From contig NC_092795.1 in NCBI RefSeq assembly GCF_918797505.1, forward strand, positions 8,341,434 through 8,405,433: 64,000 bases of DNA, read 5' to 3'. This DNA is from Bemisia tabaci (Eukaryota; Arthropoda; Insecta; Hemiptera; Aleyrodidae). The notes beneath the pieces were generated by a model that had not been told where the DNA came from, did not search any database, and worked only from the letters and a program-made list of their open reading frames with translations. Positions 58,662 through 59,784 of the stretch are shown one piece after another; position 1 is the stretch's first letter, and every line of letters begins with the position of its first letter. A program made the position numbers and the translations under genes.

Positions 58662-59360
58662 AATCGGTCGTGTGAACCGAACGTTCGTTGTTCCATATCA
58701 TCATAAATATTCGGTTTGTCAAACTGAAATAACCGAACTTTCGGCATATATGACCAAACCTAGTTCGTCAGTTATTTTCACCGCACAAGCTCGGTTTGAC
58801 AAACCAAATGTTTGACGAACCGAATTAGTCGAGATGATATGCAACACCGAACTTGGGTACATACGACCGAACTGTTTTTTCCAGTGTACCAACAACATCC
58901 TCGGAGTATTTTCAATTGAGATCTCGTTTTATCACAGGTTTGGATGGGCACAGGCGACGTCTTCAGCTCGTACGCAATCGCGTTCTGGCTCTACTGCATC
59001 ATCGAGGCGCCGGCCGGGATCCTGAGCAGCATGCTCAAACGCATCATCATGAGACAGGGGCCCCGACGAAGCAAAGAATCAGCCCCACCAGCGTCGGTCG
59101 AAAAGGCCCCCGAGGTCCCCACGACCGGCACCTACGTCCTCACCGACAGGGAGGCAAAAACCACCAACGCGGAGATCGCCAACGTCCTCCCCAGGGATAC
59201 CGTTTGCATATCCTCCGCGTCGTCCGTAGAGGAACCGCAAGAGAGCGCCACCGTCGCCAGTTTCTCAAACTACACGATCAAACCGTCGGATAGTGCCCAG
59301 AGCGCGGATCGACCCCAAGAGCTGTCGAATAAGCTCGAGTCCATGCTCACGCCCAGCTAA
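745..59360 (+). CDS. NRF-6-like membrane acyltransferase-3 protein (12 coding exons)
   Basis: Spliced gene: 745-1211, 28543-28775, 31764-31981, 39318-39403, 39788-39981, 43175-43329, 49991-50159, 52396-52589, 54472-54613, 55406-55595, 56333-56478, 58938-59360. All introns are GT-AG and every junction keeps phase. The product is about 871 aa if one surplus base in exon 1 is ignored. Seen: a hydrophobic signal peptide (about residues 12-28), an NRF domain with cysteines in NPEC, FDEC, GRYC, VCVPAAC and RQC (about 130-300), then about 11 hydrophobic segments with the acyltransferase-3 hallmarks LDGLKFISMVMIIFGHR (His candidate catalytic), VDTFFTVSGF, ERCQENWWTNLL.NNYVN and GWYLACDLQFF. Family knowledge: NRF-6/NDG-4 proteins of nematodes and their expanded insect relatives are multi-pass proteins linked to lipid and drug uptake and to acyl transfer; the substrate is unknown. 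Odd: the frame break in exon 1. Confidence 0.88.
1231..1564. repeat. Foldback MITE just inside intron 1
   Basis: Inverted arms of about 155 bp (1231-1387 and 1411-1564) around a 23-bp loop. The outer ends read AAAGAGGAGATTTA and TAAATCTCCTCTTTA; the inner ends AGCCGTT and AACGGCT. The element begins only 19 bp after the exon-1 donor. No coding capacity; the transposon superfamily is not recognised. Confidence 0.85.
1637..1794. repeat. Imperfect inverted-repeat element
   Basis: Left end GCCAGAGGCGGATCCAGCAA, right end TTGCTGGATCTGGC, with further matching inside (CCCCCATTT and AAATGGGG, GGCAACA and TGTTGCC). About 158 bp, non-coding, MITE-like. Confidence 0.55.
1844..2142. repeat. Short element made of degenerate 'TCAGGGA' repeats with terminal inverted repeats
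   Basis: Ends CAGGCTTGCCACAG (1844-1857) and CTGTGGCAACCCTG (2129-2142) are inverted with 13 of 14 matches. The interior repeats GTCAGGGA with spacers such as AAAAT many times on the left and right thirds. Non-coding. Confidence 0.65.
2148..2372. repeat. MITE with ~20-bp terminal inverted repeats
   Basis: Left end GCCAACGTGCGTTCAAAAT, right end ATTTTGAACGCACGTTGGC. About 225 bp, no open frame of note. No clear target duplication seen. Confidence 0.65.
2971..3207. repeat. MITE of the GGACCGCGTT family, copy 1
   Basis: Terminal inverted repeat of about 45 bp: GGACCGCGTTTAACAGAA at left, its complement at 3190-3207, with GGAACCAAGCC and AGCTATTGCCAA inside both arms. A second copy lies at 18339-18561. 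Confidence 0.75.
4577..4666. repeat. Degenerate fragment related to the MITE at 12153
   Basis: Shares AAGGGCGTAACT, TTGAGATGAG and AAAAGCATT.AAATGTATGGA with 12153-12274 but lacks its clean ends. It abuts the CACTG element starting at 4667. Confidence 0.45.
4667..4915. repeat. CACTG-end foldback MITE, subfamily C copy 1
   Basis: CACTGAAAAAAA at the left, TTTTTTTTCAGT at the right (last G lost). Long inverted arms contain GGCCGTGGGAGCCGCAATTA and ACCGTCCGTTCCGGGCTCAA and their complements. The copy at 34336-34504 shares ATATAGACATACCGTCCG and TTCCGGGCT. Confidence 0.8.
6086..7031. repeat. Composite ~950-bp element with CCCTGGTAAAAATTGG ends
   Basis: TACCCTGGTAAAAATTGG at left and CCAATTTTTACCAGGGTA at right form matching terminal repeats flanked by TA-type sequence. 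Both arms also carry ATAGCCGGCT motifs, and AGCAACAGCCAGGCGATAAA occurs twice as a direct repeat (near 6218 and 6826). A hairpin at 6481-6568 suggests nested insertions. Confidence 0.65.
6481..6568. repeat. Near-perfect hairpin inside the composite element
   Basis: Arms of 39 bp (6481-6519 and 6530-6568) with about one mismatch and a 10-bp loop. The arms contain GGCGCCTACAAACCTAACAG and its complement. Confidence 0.8.
7037..7292. repeat. TCGACGGTGAAAC-family MITE, copy 1
   Basis: Left end CGATGGTGAAACTACCAGAC, right end GGTAGTTTCACCGTCGAT. The interior shares AAAAATCTCCGC, AAGTATGACAGGAAGTCTGC and CGCAAACCGAGAT with copies at 21374, 25186, 29156, 44227 and 45928. It directly follows the composite element ending at 7031. 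Confidence 0.75.
7643..7825 (-). pseudogene. Mariner-type transposase C-terminal remnant (left arm, mirror copy)
   Basis: Inverted duplicate of the remnant at 7862-8041, with the same residues (SVEEVKQAVHSFIRG, FHARGIQKL) and the same two stops. The identical defects mean the duplication happened after the gene had died. Confidence 0.55.
7862..8041 (+). pseudogene. Mariner-type transposase C-terminal remnant (right arm)
   Basis: Reads LKSELGGVNFESVEEVKQAV, then HSFIRGQLKDFHARGIQKL, two in-frame stops, then CLDRAGYVEK and a stop. Spacing and wording (S.EEVK..V..F......F...GI.KL, a C-L, G-YVE) resemble the extreme C-terminus of Tc1/mariner transposases, beyond the catalytic DDD/DDE core. No catalytic residues are present, so it is inert. 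A mirror copy is on the - strand of the left arm. The match is from pattern memory, not a search. Confidence 0.55.
8926..9512 (+). pseudogene. Reverse transcriptase C-terminal fragment (frameshifted)
   Basis: Encodes CEHFKYLEVRLTQDGRTDQA, then ERNTLARKAIAMLNGILWDQ, ISKDNKRRIYNAVVKSILTY and GCEVWQLKKR. This is the familiar 'F.YLG...T.DG....I..RI..A......L......S...K..IY..V...LLYG.E.W' end of non-LTR reverse transcriptases. At about 9245-9250 the frame shifts by one base (NECVR then QIMEV), and the second frame continues with WYGHVNRM and GRRRRGRPVRGWRQ to a stop at 9510-9512. There is no RT core and no endonuclease. A dead copy. Confidence 0.85.
8926..9531 (+). mobile_element. 5'-truncated non-LTR retrotransposon with 12-bp target duplication
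   Basis: Flanked by perfect direct repeats ATGTTAAATCAG (8914-8925 and 9532-9543). Ends in a short TATG microsatellite tail (9522-9531) instead of poly(A), as in RTE- or CR1-like elements. Only the last part of the reverse-transcriptase ORF is present: 5' truncation is typical of target-primed reverse transcription. Confidence 0.85.
12153..12274. repeat. 122-bp MITE with CGTCGCTTGGCT ends
   Basis: Ends CGTCGCTTGGCTCACA and TGTCAGCCAAGCGACG, flanked by AAAT on both sides (12149-12152 and 12275-12278). Interior motifs AAGGGCGTAACT and AAGAGCGTAACT are also inverted. Related degenerate pieces lie near 4577, 50220 and 54190. Confidence 0.75.
12379..12383 (+). repeat. Target-site duplication ACATA (left of BEL element)
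   Basis: ACATA immediately before the LTR start TGTACG; repeated after the other LTR at 17276-17280. Five bases fits BEL/Pao integration. Confidence 0.85.
12384..13424 (-). repeat. 3' LTR of the BEL element
   Basis: Same ends and internal structure as the 5' LTR. It directly follows the polypurine tract in the - orientation. Confidence 0.9.
12688..13058. repeat. Minisatellite in the 3' LTR, ~13 units of 26-30 bp
   Basis: Units read approximately GAAGTCGACAGCGTAGGAAG followed by CTGGACT. Eleven units carry GTCGAC and the first two GTCAAC. Units alternate between GCGTAGGAAGCTGG and GCGTTAGAAGCCGG types. Confidence 0.85.
13425..13441 (-). other. Polypurine tract of the BEL element
   Basis: On the - strand, CATGGGGGGCGGTACA directly precedes the 3' LTR start TGTTCACG. 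A G-rich run at this position primes plus-strand DNA synthesis in LTR elements. Confidence 0.6.
13535..16210 (-). CDS. Gag-protease polyprotein of the BEL element (intact, 891 codons)
   Basis: Structural polyprotein of an LTR retrotransposon. Seen: a BEL/Pao Gag core of the DUF1759 type at about residues 160-310 (LPKLELPKFSGDLGAWRTWY, DVAWTLLCERYH); an S/D/E-rich linker; cysteine clusters at about 415-478 (CPCCPERHRLFDC; CFNCLNTHFVESC; CMLCSKKHHTLLH) for RNA binding; a DUF1758-type aspartic protease at about 515-690 with LDSASQGTLI as active-site motif (DSA in place of DTG). Then about 200 basic, low-complexity residues to a stop. No reverse transcriptase follows, unlike normal BEL Pol. The frame opens with TTG at 16210; the first ATG is at 16042 (MVLSELRAIH), the likelier start. 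No internal stop, so the protein may still be made. Confidence 0.9.
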   Translation of the reverse strand: MRQAHFLERRQTSVLWTRHLLPTFQYGRRRRKLQCKRTEVDIATRISSLSLKAKRTMVLSELRAIHTDLTREIPAEEIEIFRPSFNRLNVLRERFEEFQDQIILLNTSLPPESEIEVEVLQAEFNRLFNEAQRSFLRKTQPALAGVSTLNNTSFSVSSIRLPKLELPKFSGDLGAWRTWYNLYKASVHTSPSLLAVQKFQYLLGSLKGDPLALITGLDITDANYDVAWTLLCERYHSERRHVFHHYNGLLDLPDAQRFEQIPALITKIREHSQALQALGHPPDSYSGLLSALIVRKLSTRLKQRLEDYRGADPSYPKLDELLSFLEKERRSTEDSPPNRREAKALVSCHETNAHPAPRKNRAKGSRAKSRSPNGTKVLVSCDGSSDSSDSSSEHEQEDRDDHSKPQTDRARQPQCPCCPERHRLFDCSAFRAKPISQRREFIKGASRCFNCLNTHFVESCVSPRRCMLCSKKHHTLLHEESPANNSDDPDATSDSPASSGSSQEKVLLSTSKTSSTILLATARLRIKTRKGSVLVRGILDSASQGTLITRECADKLGLNVQSPMNAMSGLAENRVETFGRFHVTLASVRHKPVAKNHPVTVVQTITNSTPSTAIAASVKDLVKEWNLADPTFDQPGPIDVLIGAELFSALIVGPPHPLGPSLPTVFVTPLGAVLMGPAPTCERTQTSLITCLFNATPPRVPVIQPGSRKSFDWRKTESSKFSLLPKKPTECVSWRATRKLNSVHTSDKLSDDNSLRENAKKPAKPRFAPPARRRPLKGPLPKDACPQLASPNFDSWCQERSNLHTAGETTAVRPKNTRQLSNKNSSCEQGLTQGSTKDTKTSQQSCLKPPVASKSKETVPDERLETDRDKPQKLGPSKTKFWKRFLSLLKS
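16215..16235 (-). other. Candidate primer-binding region of the BEL element
   Basis: On the - strand, just inside the 5' LTR, the sequence reads TATGGTCCTCCGAGCCGGAT. Its position fits a tRNA primer-binding site; I could not assign the tRNA. Confidence 0.4.
16236..17275 (-). repeat. 5' LTR of the BEL element
   Basis: Ends TGTTCACGCC (at 17275 on the - strand) and GCGCACA. Contains the tandem GTCGAC-bearing array and drives Gag in the - orientation. Differences from the other LTR include one missing A near 17160 and single substitutions near 16237, 16757 and 17003. Confidence 0.9.
16540..16910. repeat. Minisatellite in the 5' LTR (same array)
   Basis: Copy of the array at 12688-13058, unit order identical, one G/A difference (GAACTGG near 16757). 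The shared unit number shows the array was copied as a block at the last transposition. Confidence 0.85.
17276..17280 (+). repeat. Target-site duplication ACATA (right of BEL element)
   Basis: Follows the LTR end GTGAACA; identical to 12379-12383. Confidence 0.85.
17961..18242. repeat. MITE of the GATTATTGAAATTGA family, copy 1
   Basis: Left TGATTATTGAAATTGATGGA and right TCAATTTCGATAATC form inverted ends, with ATAGACAAAGAAGACA and TGTCTTGTCTATAG inside. Central part holds ATAGACTAAC and GTTAGTCTAT. The second copy is at 25415-25689. Confidence 0.75.
18339..18561. repeat. MITE of the GGACCGCGTT family, copy 2 (left end truncated)
   Basis: Shares AACCAAGCCACATCAGCTAT at left and TTAACGCGGTCC at right with the copy at 2971-3207, and similar interior sequence (ACAAGAGAACGTTTGTGCGG). 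The outer bases of the left arm are missing or diverged. Confidence 0.7.
19079..19354. repeat. CACTG-end foldback MITE, subfamily B copy 1
   Basis: CACTGAAAAAAAAAGTTCGG at left, ACTTTTCAGTG at right, flanked by TG on both sides (19077-19078, 19355-19356). The interior is built from GAACCGAA and TTCGGTT motifs in both orientations. Same subfamily as 58623-58886. Confidence 0.8.
19779..20333 (+). repeat. Long-TIR foldback element, copy 1
   Basis: Ends TGGACCACTAGATAAGGTAC and GTACCTTGTCTAGTGGTCCA; arms of about 250 bp share TGATACATGTTTCTTAA and ACGAAAATTACCGAAAT. About 550 bp. A second copy at 20761-21302 lies in inverted orientation. Confidence 0.8.
20462..20695. repeat. CACTG-end foldback MITE, subfamily A copy 1
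   Basis: CACTGGAAAAAAAAACACAT at left and TTTCCCCAGTG at right, flanked by CG on both sides (20460-20461, 20696-20697). Arms contain AGAGTCCAGACTCTTAAAAA. Further copies at 40356 and 52730. It lies between the two inverted foldbacks. Confidence 0.85.
20761..21302 (-). repeat. Long-TIR foldback element, copy 2 (inverted)
   Basis: Same ends (TGGACCACTTGACAAGGTAC; GTACCTTGTCTGGTGGTCCA) and interior as 19779-20333, but reversed: for example GACGCTTTGGCTCAG in copy 1 appears as CTGAGCCAAAGCGTC here. Confidence 0.8.
21374..21631. repeat. TCGACGGTGAAAC-family MITE, diverged copy
   Basis: Left TGACGGCGAAAC, interior TTTAAAAATCTCCGCTTTC and AAGTATGACAGGAAGTCTGC, right CCTGTAGTTTC. Ends are eroded. 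Confidence 0.6.
23563..23722. repeat. hAT-type MITE, copy 1
   Basis: Ends CAGTGGCGAAGCGTGA and ACGCCACGCCACTG. Flanked by GTTGATTC (23555-23562) and GCTGATTC (23723-23730), an 8-bp duplication with one mismatch. CAGNG ends plus 8-bp duplications are the hAT signature. Interior: TTTCCCCATTTGAAGCTATG and TTAAAGCGTTCG. Confidence 0.75.
25186..25708. repeat. TCGACGGTGAAAC-family MITE split by another MITE
   Basis: Left end TCGACAGTAAAACTACC, right end GGTAGCTTTACCGTCGAT, interior ATGCTTTATTTTTTAAATGG and GAGATTTTTAAACAACGC. The element at 25415-25689 is inserted near its right end. Confidence 0.75.
25415..25689. repeat. MITE of the GATTATTGAAATTGA family, copy 2 (nested)
   Basis: GATTATTGAAATTGAAAGAC at left, TCAATTTCAATAATCGGCCC at right; the centre has ATAGACTAACTAACTGCAAC and GATAGTTAGTCCATC. 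Sits inside the element 25186-25708. Confidence 0.75.
26627..26783. repeat. hAT-type MITE, copy 2
   Basis: Starts CAGTAGCCTGGCGTG, ends CACGCCACGCCTTGCT. Flanks CTAGGGAG (26619-26626) and ATAGGGAG (26784-26791) match in 7 of 8. Interior GCGATGTATC and GATACATCGC are inverted. Confidence 0.7.
28543..28775 (+). CDS. NRF-like gene, exon 2
   Basis: Acceptor ttcacAG at 28541-28542, donor GTAAGT at 28776. With the last base of exon 1 it restores an ATG codon and reads WAMQ-MREASAKSASGYLYG, the family's 'DASAK.PSG.L.G' stretch, followed by QLGNFDECVSV and GRYCLAKI. Ends in phase 0 at EYVK. It forms the middle of the extracellular NRF domain (about residues 156-233). Confidence 0.9.
28776..31763 (+). 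other. Intron 2 (3.0 kb)
   Basis: Contains the MITE at 29156-29410 and a dispersed CCTTCAATT motif near 28980-29035. The remainder, 29650-31760, is AT-rich without coding or repeat structure that I can define. Confidence 0.7.
29156..29410. repeat. TCGACGGTGAAAC-family MITE, copy in intron 2
   Basis: Left TCGACTGTGAAACTCCTAAA, right GGAGTTTCACCGTCGA. Interior CAAAAATCTCCGCC, GAAGTATGACAGGAATTCTG and CGTCGCAAACCGAGATA. Confidence 0.75.
31764..31981 (+). CDS. NRF-like gene, exon 3
   Basis: Acceptor tttgcAG, donor GTGAGT at 31982. The reading frame KSREPARERRDFVKWAVCVP, then AACSWKDVEESLREVL, matches the 'W.VCVP.SCS..DVE..L' end of the NRF domain. It ends in phase 2 within a leucine codon. The following stretch (ERQCSAHQDDGEF) leads towards the first transmembrane segment. 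Confidence 0.9.
32173..32318. repeat. 146-bp MITE with TTAATTGGATTA ends
   Basis: TAATTGGATTATATTTTGCA at left, GCAAAATTTAATCCAATT at right; AATAAGGAACCACTATT and its complement continue the arms. Uninterrupted relative of the element split by the BEL insertion. Confidence 0.8.
33036..33272. repeat. MITE with CGCACGGTGGATCG ends
   Basis: CGCACGGTGGATCGGGTCAA at left and TCGCGATCCACCGTGCG at right; AGGTCGGAC and GTCCGACCT also pair. About 237 bp, non-coding; superfamily not assigned. Confidence 0.7.
34336..34504. repeat. CACTG-end foldback MITE, subfamily C copy 2
   Basis: CACTGAAAAAAAACTTTCGG at left, AACTTTTTTTCAGCG at right, TT on both flanks. Shorter than the copy at 4667 but shares CATATAGACATACCGTCCG and CCAGCACCCGGAA. 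Confidence 0.8.
34983..35173. repeat. CACTG-end foldback MITE, subfamily A-like variant
   Basis: CACTGGTAAAAAAAAACCTC at left, TTTTTTTTTACCAGTG at right. The arms share AGAGTCCAGACTCTTAA with subfamily A but otherwise differ (CCGGCGACAAGAAACTGCAC). Confidence 0.8.
37232..37540. repeat. CACTG-end foldback MITE, subfamily D
   Basis: CACTGAGAAAAAAACTTCGT at left, ACGAAGTTTTTTTCTCAATG at right, with long inverted arms (GGGACCCGAAGTTGAGGTCA; CATATGGATC). The centre repeats CGGTATGTACCGGAGTACTT and similar. TA precedes the left end. Confidence 0.8.
38243..38464. repeat. GCCGTGCTAAGG-family MITE, copy in intron 3
   Basis: Left GCCGTACTAAGGAAGAACTC, right GACGTTTTTCCTTAGCACGGC. Interior CATTCGAGAGTTGCCAAG and GAGAATTTGACAACGCC. 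Copies at 41431 and 51030; right-end fragments near 45716 and 54812. Confidence 0.7.
39318..39403 (+). CDS. NRF-like gene, exon 4 (first acyltransferase-region membrane helix)
   Basis: Short 86-bp exon. Acceptor gtttcAG, donor G|GTATCC. Read in the phase set by exon 3 it gives TFLLVLTGISIVVTGYHHIL, a clean membrane helix, followed by IHTESTYQG. Other frames contain stops or lack hydrophobicity. The donor is weak after +3 (GTATCC), but phase continuity with exon 5 supports it. Confidence 0.85.
39404..39787 (+). other. Intron 4 (384 bp)
   Basis: Shortest intron of the gene; no repeat or coding structure noted. Confidence 0.75.
39788..39981 (+). CDS. NRF-like gene, exon 5 (start of acyltransferase-3 domain)
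   Basis: Acceptor ttttcAG, donor GTAAGC. Encodes GGTFWKIMMGFSMVKSFRSL, a glycine-rich link, then LDGLKFISMVMIIFGHR. This is the canonical first helix of acyltransferase-3 proteins; its histidine is the expected catalytic or substrate-binding residue. Ends in phase 0 at NIEK. Confidence 0.9.
40002..40246. repeat. TCGACGGTGAAAC-family MITE, degenerate copy
   Basis: Keeps GAAACCACGTATCTCCGTTT at left and GGAGATTTTGAAACACCGCA at right, with ACGTGGTTTTGCACTTTCATCGA as a weak right end. It begins about 20 bp after the exon-5 donor. Confidence 0.5.
40356..40582. repeat. CACTG-end foldback MITE, subfamily A copy 2
   Basis: TACTGGAAAAAAAAAACACA at left (first base changed), TTTTTTTTTCCAGTG at right; CT on both flanks (40354-40355, 40583-40584). 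About 90% similar by eye to the copies at 20462 and 52730. Confidence 0.85.
40963..40996 (+). repeat. Poly(T) run of about 34 bases
   Basis: Uninterrupted T homopolymer in intron 5. It may be the poly(A) tail of a reversed retrotransposon remnant, but I recognise no element beside it. Confidence 0.7.
41431..41677. repeat. GCCGTGCTAAGG-family MITE, copy in intron 5
   Basis: Left CGTGCTGAGAAAAAACGCCG, right ACGGCGTTCCTCCTTAGCAC. Interior TGAACATTCGAGAGTTGC and AGAAATTTGGCAACGTCTGA. Confidence 0.7.
43175..43329 (+). CDS. NRF-like gene, exon 6
   Basis: Acceptor gtttcAG, donor GTAATT. Encodes DYLGPSITIISTQLVDTFF, then TVSGFLTFWLLYPAF. The motif 'VDTFF.VSGFL' is highly conserved in NRF-type acyltransferases and forms a membrane helix. 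Ends in phase 2 in the arginine codon of WLR. Confidence 0.9.
44227..44483. repeat. TCGACGGTGAAAC-family MITE, copy in intron 6
   Basis: Left TCGACGGTGCAAGTCGGCAA, right TGCCGACTTTCACCGTCGA. Interior GTCTGAAAATCTCCGCA and AAAGTATGACAGGAAGTCTG. The arms here (GTCGGCAATCACATAACTCG) differ from other copies but pair with each other. Confidence 0.8.
45716..45738. repeat. GCCGTGCTAAGG-family end fragment
   Basis: TACGGCGTTTTTTCTTAGCACGGC marks the right end of a decayed copy whose interior (AGGTCTGGCAACATTAAAA) lies just upstream. Confidence 0.5.
45874..46296. repeat. hAT-type MITE with perfect 8-bp duplication, split by a nested MITE
   Basis: Left CAGTGGCGTGG, right TTCACGCCTCGCCATAG. Flanks are identical: ATCGTTAG at 45866-45873 and 46297-46304. 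Interior includes AAAGGATCGATTTACAGG and CTTAATGATCGATTC, shared with 26627. The element at 45928-46182 interrupts it. Confidence 0.85.
45928..46182. repeat. TCGACGGTGAAAC-family MITE, best-preserved copy (nested)
   Basis: TCGACGGTGAAACTACCAAA at left, TTTGGTAGTTTCACCGTCGA at right: perfect ends over about 30 bp (ACCACGTATCTCG and CGAGATACGTGGT). TATA on both sides. Sits inside the hAT-type MITE. Confidence 0.9.
46887..47000. repeat. ~115-bp MITE of the GTTGGATGATAT family, copy 1
   Basis: GTTGTATGATACGGGCATTT at left, AAATGCCGATATCATCCAAC at right; GTTGCGGCACTA in the middle. Copy 2 at 60222-60336. Confidence 0.75.
48822..49020 (+). mobile_element. tRNA-derived SINE
   Basis: Head of about 75 bp resembles a tRNA: box A-like TATAGTGATCGTAGCGC and a clear box B GGTTCGATTC (48878-48887). 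About 110 bp of unrelated body follow, ending in a 15-bp poly(A) run at 49006-49020. The acceptor stem does not close and the tail is unlike a tRNA, so this is a retroposed SINE with a pol III promoter, not a tRNA gene. Flanking duplications not found. Confidence 0.8.
49991..50159 (+). CDS. NRF-like gene, exon 7
   Basis: Acceptor gttgcAG. Encodes MMPLYMMILAFFVLVFPYI (helix), then GPLWKTIVWREVERCQENWW and TNLLVINNYVN. The last stretch is one of the strongest family signatures. The proposed donor after ATG is GTACCG, matching consensus only at GTA; exon 8 continues in phase 0 with the expected sequence, so the site is probably right but weak. Confidence 0.87.
51030..51252. repeat. GCCGTGCTAAGG-family MITE, copy in intron 7
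   Basis: Left part AAAACGTCGTATGAACATTC, right GACGGCGTTATTCCTTAACACGGC. Ends partly eroded. Confidence 0.6.
51846..52259. repeat. CACTG-end element built of TTACCAAG words, subfamily E
   Basis: CACTGAAAAGAAAATTCTCG at left, TTTTTTTTCAGTG at right. The 400-bp interior consists almost wholly of TTACCAAG, GGTAATTTTACC and similar words in both orientations. Confidence 0.75.
52396..52589 (+). CDS. NRF-like gene, exon 8
   Basis: Acceptor tctcAG, donor GTAATT. Encodes HGWYLACDLQFFALG, the family's 'TWYLA.D.Q.F' signature that directly follows NYVN...M. It then gives two helices (ALGALIVYTF and LLTALLFSWVIPFANTYL). Ends in phase 2. Confidence 0.9.
52730..52956. repeat. CACTG-end foldback MITE, subfamily A copy 3
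   Basis: CACTGGAAAAAAAACACATT at left, AATGTGTTTTTTTTCCAGTG at right, TA on both flanks (52728-52729, 52957-52958). Close match to copies at 20462 and 40356. Confidence 0.87.
53801..54068 (+). repeat. Tandem duplication, two units of ~134 bp
   Basis: ACAAAAGCACATTTNAGNGG begins each unit (53801 and 53935). The last 70 bp of the units (AAGAAATACATGTTTGAAGT to TTTAAACTCACTT) are identical; the first part has a few substitutions. Confidence 0.9.
54472..54613 (+). CDS. NRF-like gene, exon 9
   Basis: Acceptor tttcAG, donor GTATGT. Encodes HYRDFYVKGHNRAAPYLLGI, which matches the family's 'YY...Y.R..PYL.G...GY' region, then a membrane helix ending in basic residues (VLREKKVKISM). Phase 2 in, phase 0 out. 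Confidence 0.9.
54614..55405 (+). other. Intron 9 (792 bp)
   Basis: Contains a GCCGTGCTAAGG-family end at about 54812-54833 and a CCTTCAATT motif near 54911. Otherwise unremarkable. Confidence 0.7.
55406..55595 (+). CDS. NRF-like gene, exon 10
   Basis: Acceptor cttgcAG, donor G|GTAAGT. Encodes GMRWFVVLMVAVVAEGSQMY (helix), a loop with ERSFYAAFHRSLWS, and LLACSIIIVHLCWGFG (helix). 'Y.A.HR..W.L...W.I..C..G.G' is the expected family pattern here. Confidence 0.9.
55596..56332 (+). other. Intron 10 (737 bp)
   Basis: Contains a CCTTCAATTTTGTGTTCATG motif near 56014-56067, otherwise AT-rich with a T run before the acceptor. Confidence 0.7.
56333..56478 (+). CDS. NRF-like gene, exon 11
   Basis: Acceptor tgtgcAG, donor GTAAGT. 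Reads ILCHDFYVPMSRLTFGAFLV, then HPFLQMY. 'F.P.SRLT...YL.HP' is the standard late acyltransferase-3 motif of this family. Phase 1 in, phase 0 out. Confidence 0.9.
56888..58311. repeat. Inverted repeat with ~580-bp arms (hairpin RNA candidate)
   Basis: Left arm 56888-57473, right arm 57730-58311, loop of about 256 bp. The arms look near-perfect by eye across their length. Outer ends GCCAAATTTCCGAGAAAATT and AATTTTCTCGGAAATTTGGC; inner ends GGTTCCAGGAAGTGAATT and AATTCACTTCCTGGAACC. Each arm is itself a diverged direct duplication (GTTGCCAAATTTYCGAGAAA occurs twice per arm region, about 480 bp apart). Confidence 0.9.
58338..58501 (+). repeat. Tandem repeat, two units of 82 bp
   Basis: GTCTTCGTTCAAAGAACTCT at 58338 and GTCTTCGTTCAAAAAACTCT at 58420, then AAGATAAAGATTTTCTCGAA and CACGATAAATGACGTTT in both. 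Starts just after the inverted repeat. Confidence 0.85.
58623..58886. repeat. CACTG-end foldback MITE, subfamily B copy 2
   Basis: CACTG followed by an A run of about 34, right end TTTTTTCCAGTG, TA on both flanks (58621-58622, 58887-58888). Interior GAACCGAACGTTC and ATTCGGTTTGTCAAACTGAA as in 19079-19354. Confidence 0.82.
58938..59360 (+). CDS. NRF-like gene, terminal exon 12 with polar C-terminal tail
   Basis: Acceptor atcacAG; stop TAA at 59358-59360. The first 35 or so residues (AIAFWLYCIIEAPAGIL) form the last helix with the family's 'E.P...LEK' equivalent. About 100 residues follow that are rich in S, P, E, T and charge, with no recognised domain; I infer a cytoplasmic tail. Like exon 1, the exon is GC-rich relative to the flanking introns. 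Confidence 0.9.
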   Translation, partial: VWMGTGDVFSSYAIAFWLYCIIEAPAGILSSMLKRIIMRQGPRRSKESAPPASVEKAPEVPTTGTYVLTDREAKTTNAEIANVLPRDTVCISSASSVEEPQESATVASFSNYTIKPSDSAQSADRPQELSNKLESMLTPS

Positions 59361-59572
59361 GCTCGGGTCGCTTAGGTTAGGATGAAATTCAGGCTGTGAT
59401 ATTTTTTTAAGAAATCGACCGGAGACATTTTATATTTAATTTATATTTTTAAGGATTGTTAGTCAGGCGGATTTTAGCAGAATCGCCAGAAAAAAAAACA
59501 GGATTTAAGGCACTGTGAACGCTCTCACGCTGATTCTGCTTTAATCCGTCCTTTTATCCTTCAAAAAAGTAA

Positions 59573-59578
59573 AATAAA
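59573..59578 (+). promoter_or_regulatory. Candidate polyadenylation signal AATAAA
   Basis: First AATAAA hexamer I see after the stop, about 213 bp downstream of the TAA. A second one at 59779-59784 is an alternative. Neither has a clear GT-rich element immediately after it. Confidence 0.35.
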
Positions 59579-59778
59579 TCGAAAATTTGCCACGTTACGT
59601 AGGTACTAAATTTGTGATTCCGTAATTTTTCACAATTAAAACGGGAATTAAACCACAAATTAGGGACTTACGGCGAAAAAATTAATTTTGACCTCGATGT
59701 ATTCTTTGCTACTGAAAGAATTTAAATTCTTTGGATATGAGGTCCACCCGAAGTTTCCTTTCTTTTTTATTGGAGAAA

Positions 59779-59784
59779 AATAAA
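59779..59784 (+). promoter_or_regulatory. Alternative polyadenylation signal AATAAA
   Basis: Second AATAAA in the 3' region, about 420 bp after the stop; it would give a longer 3' UTR. Confidence 0.3.

Larger units (their letters stand above)
56479..58937 (+). other. Intron 11 (2.5 kb)
   Basis: Almost filled by a long inverted repeat (56888-58311), an 82-bp tandem repeat and a CACTG element. The acceptor at 58936-58937 lies 50 bp after that element. Confidence 0.75.
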
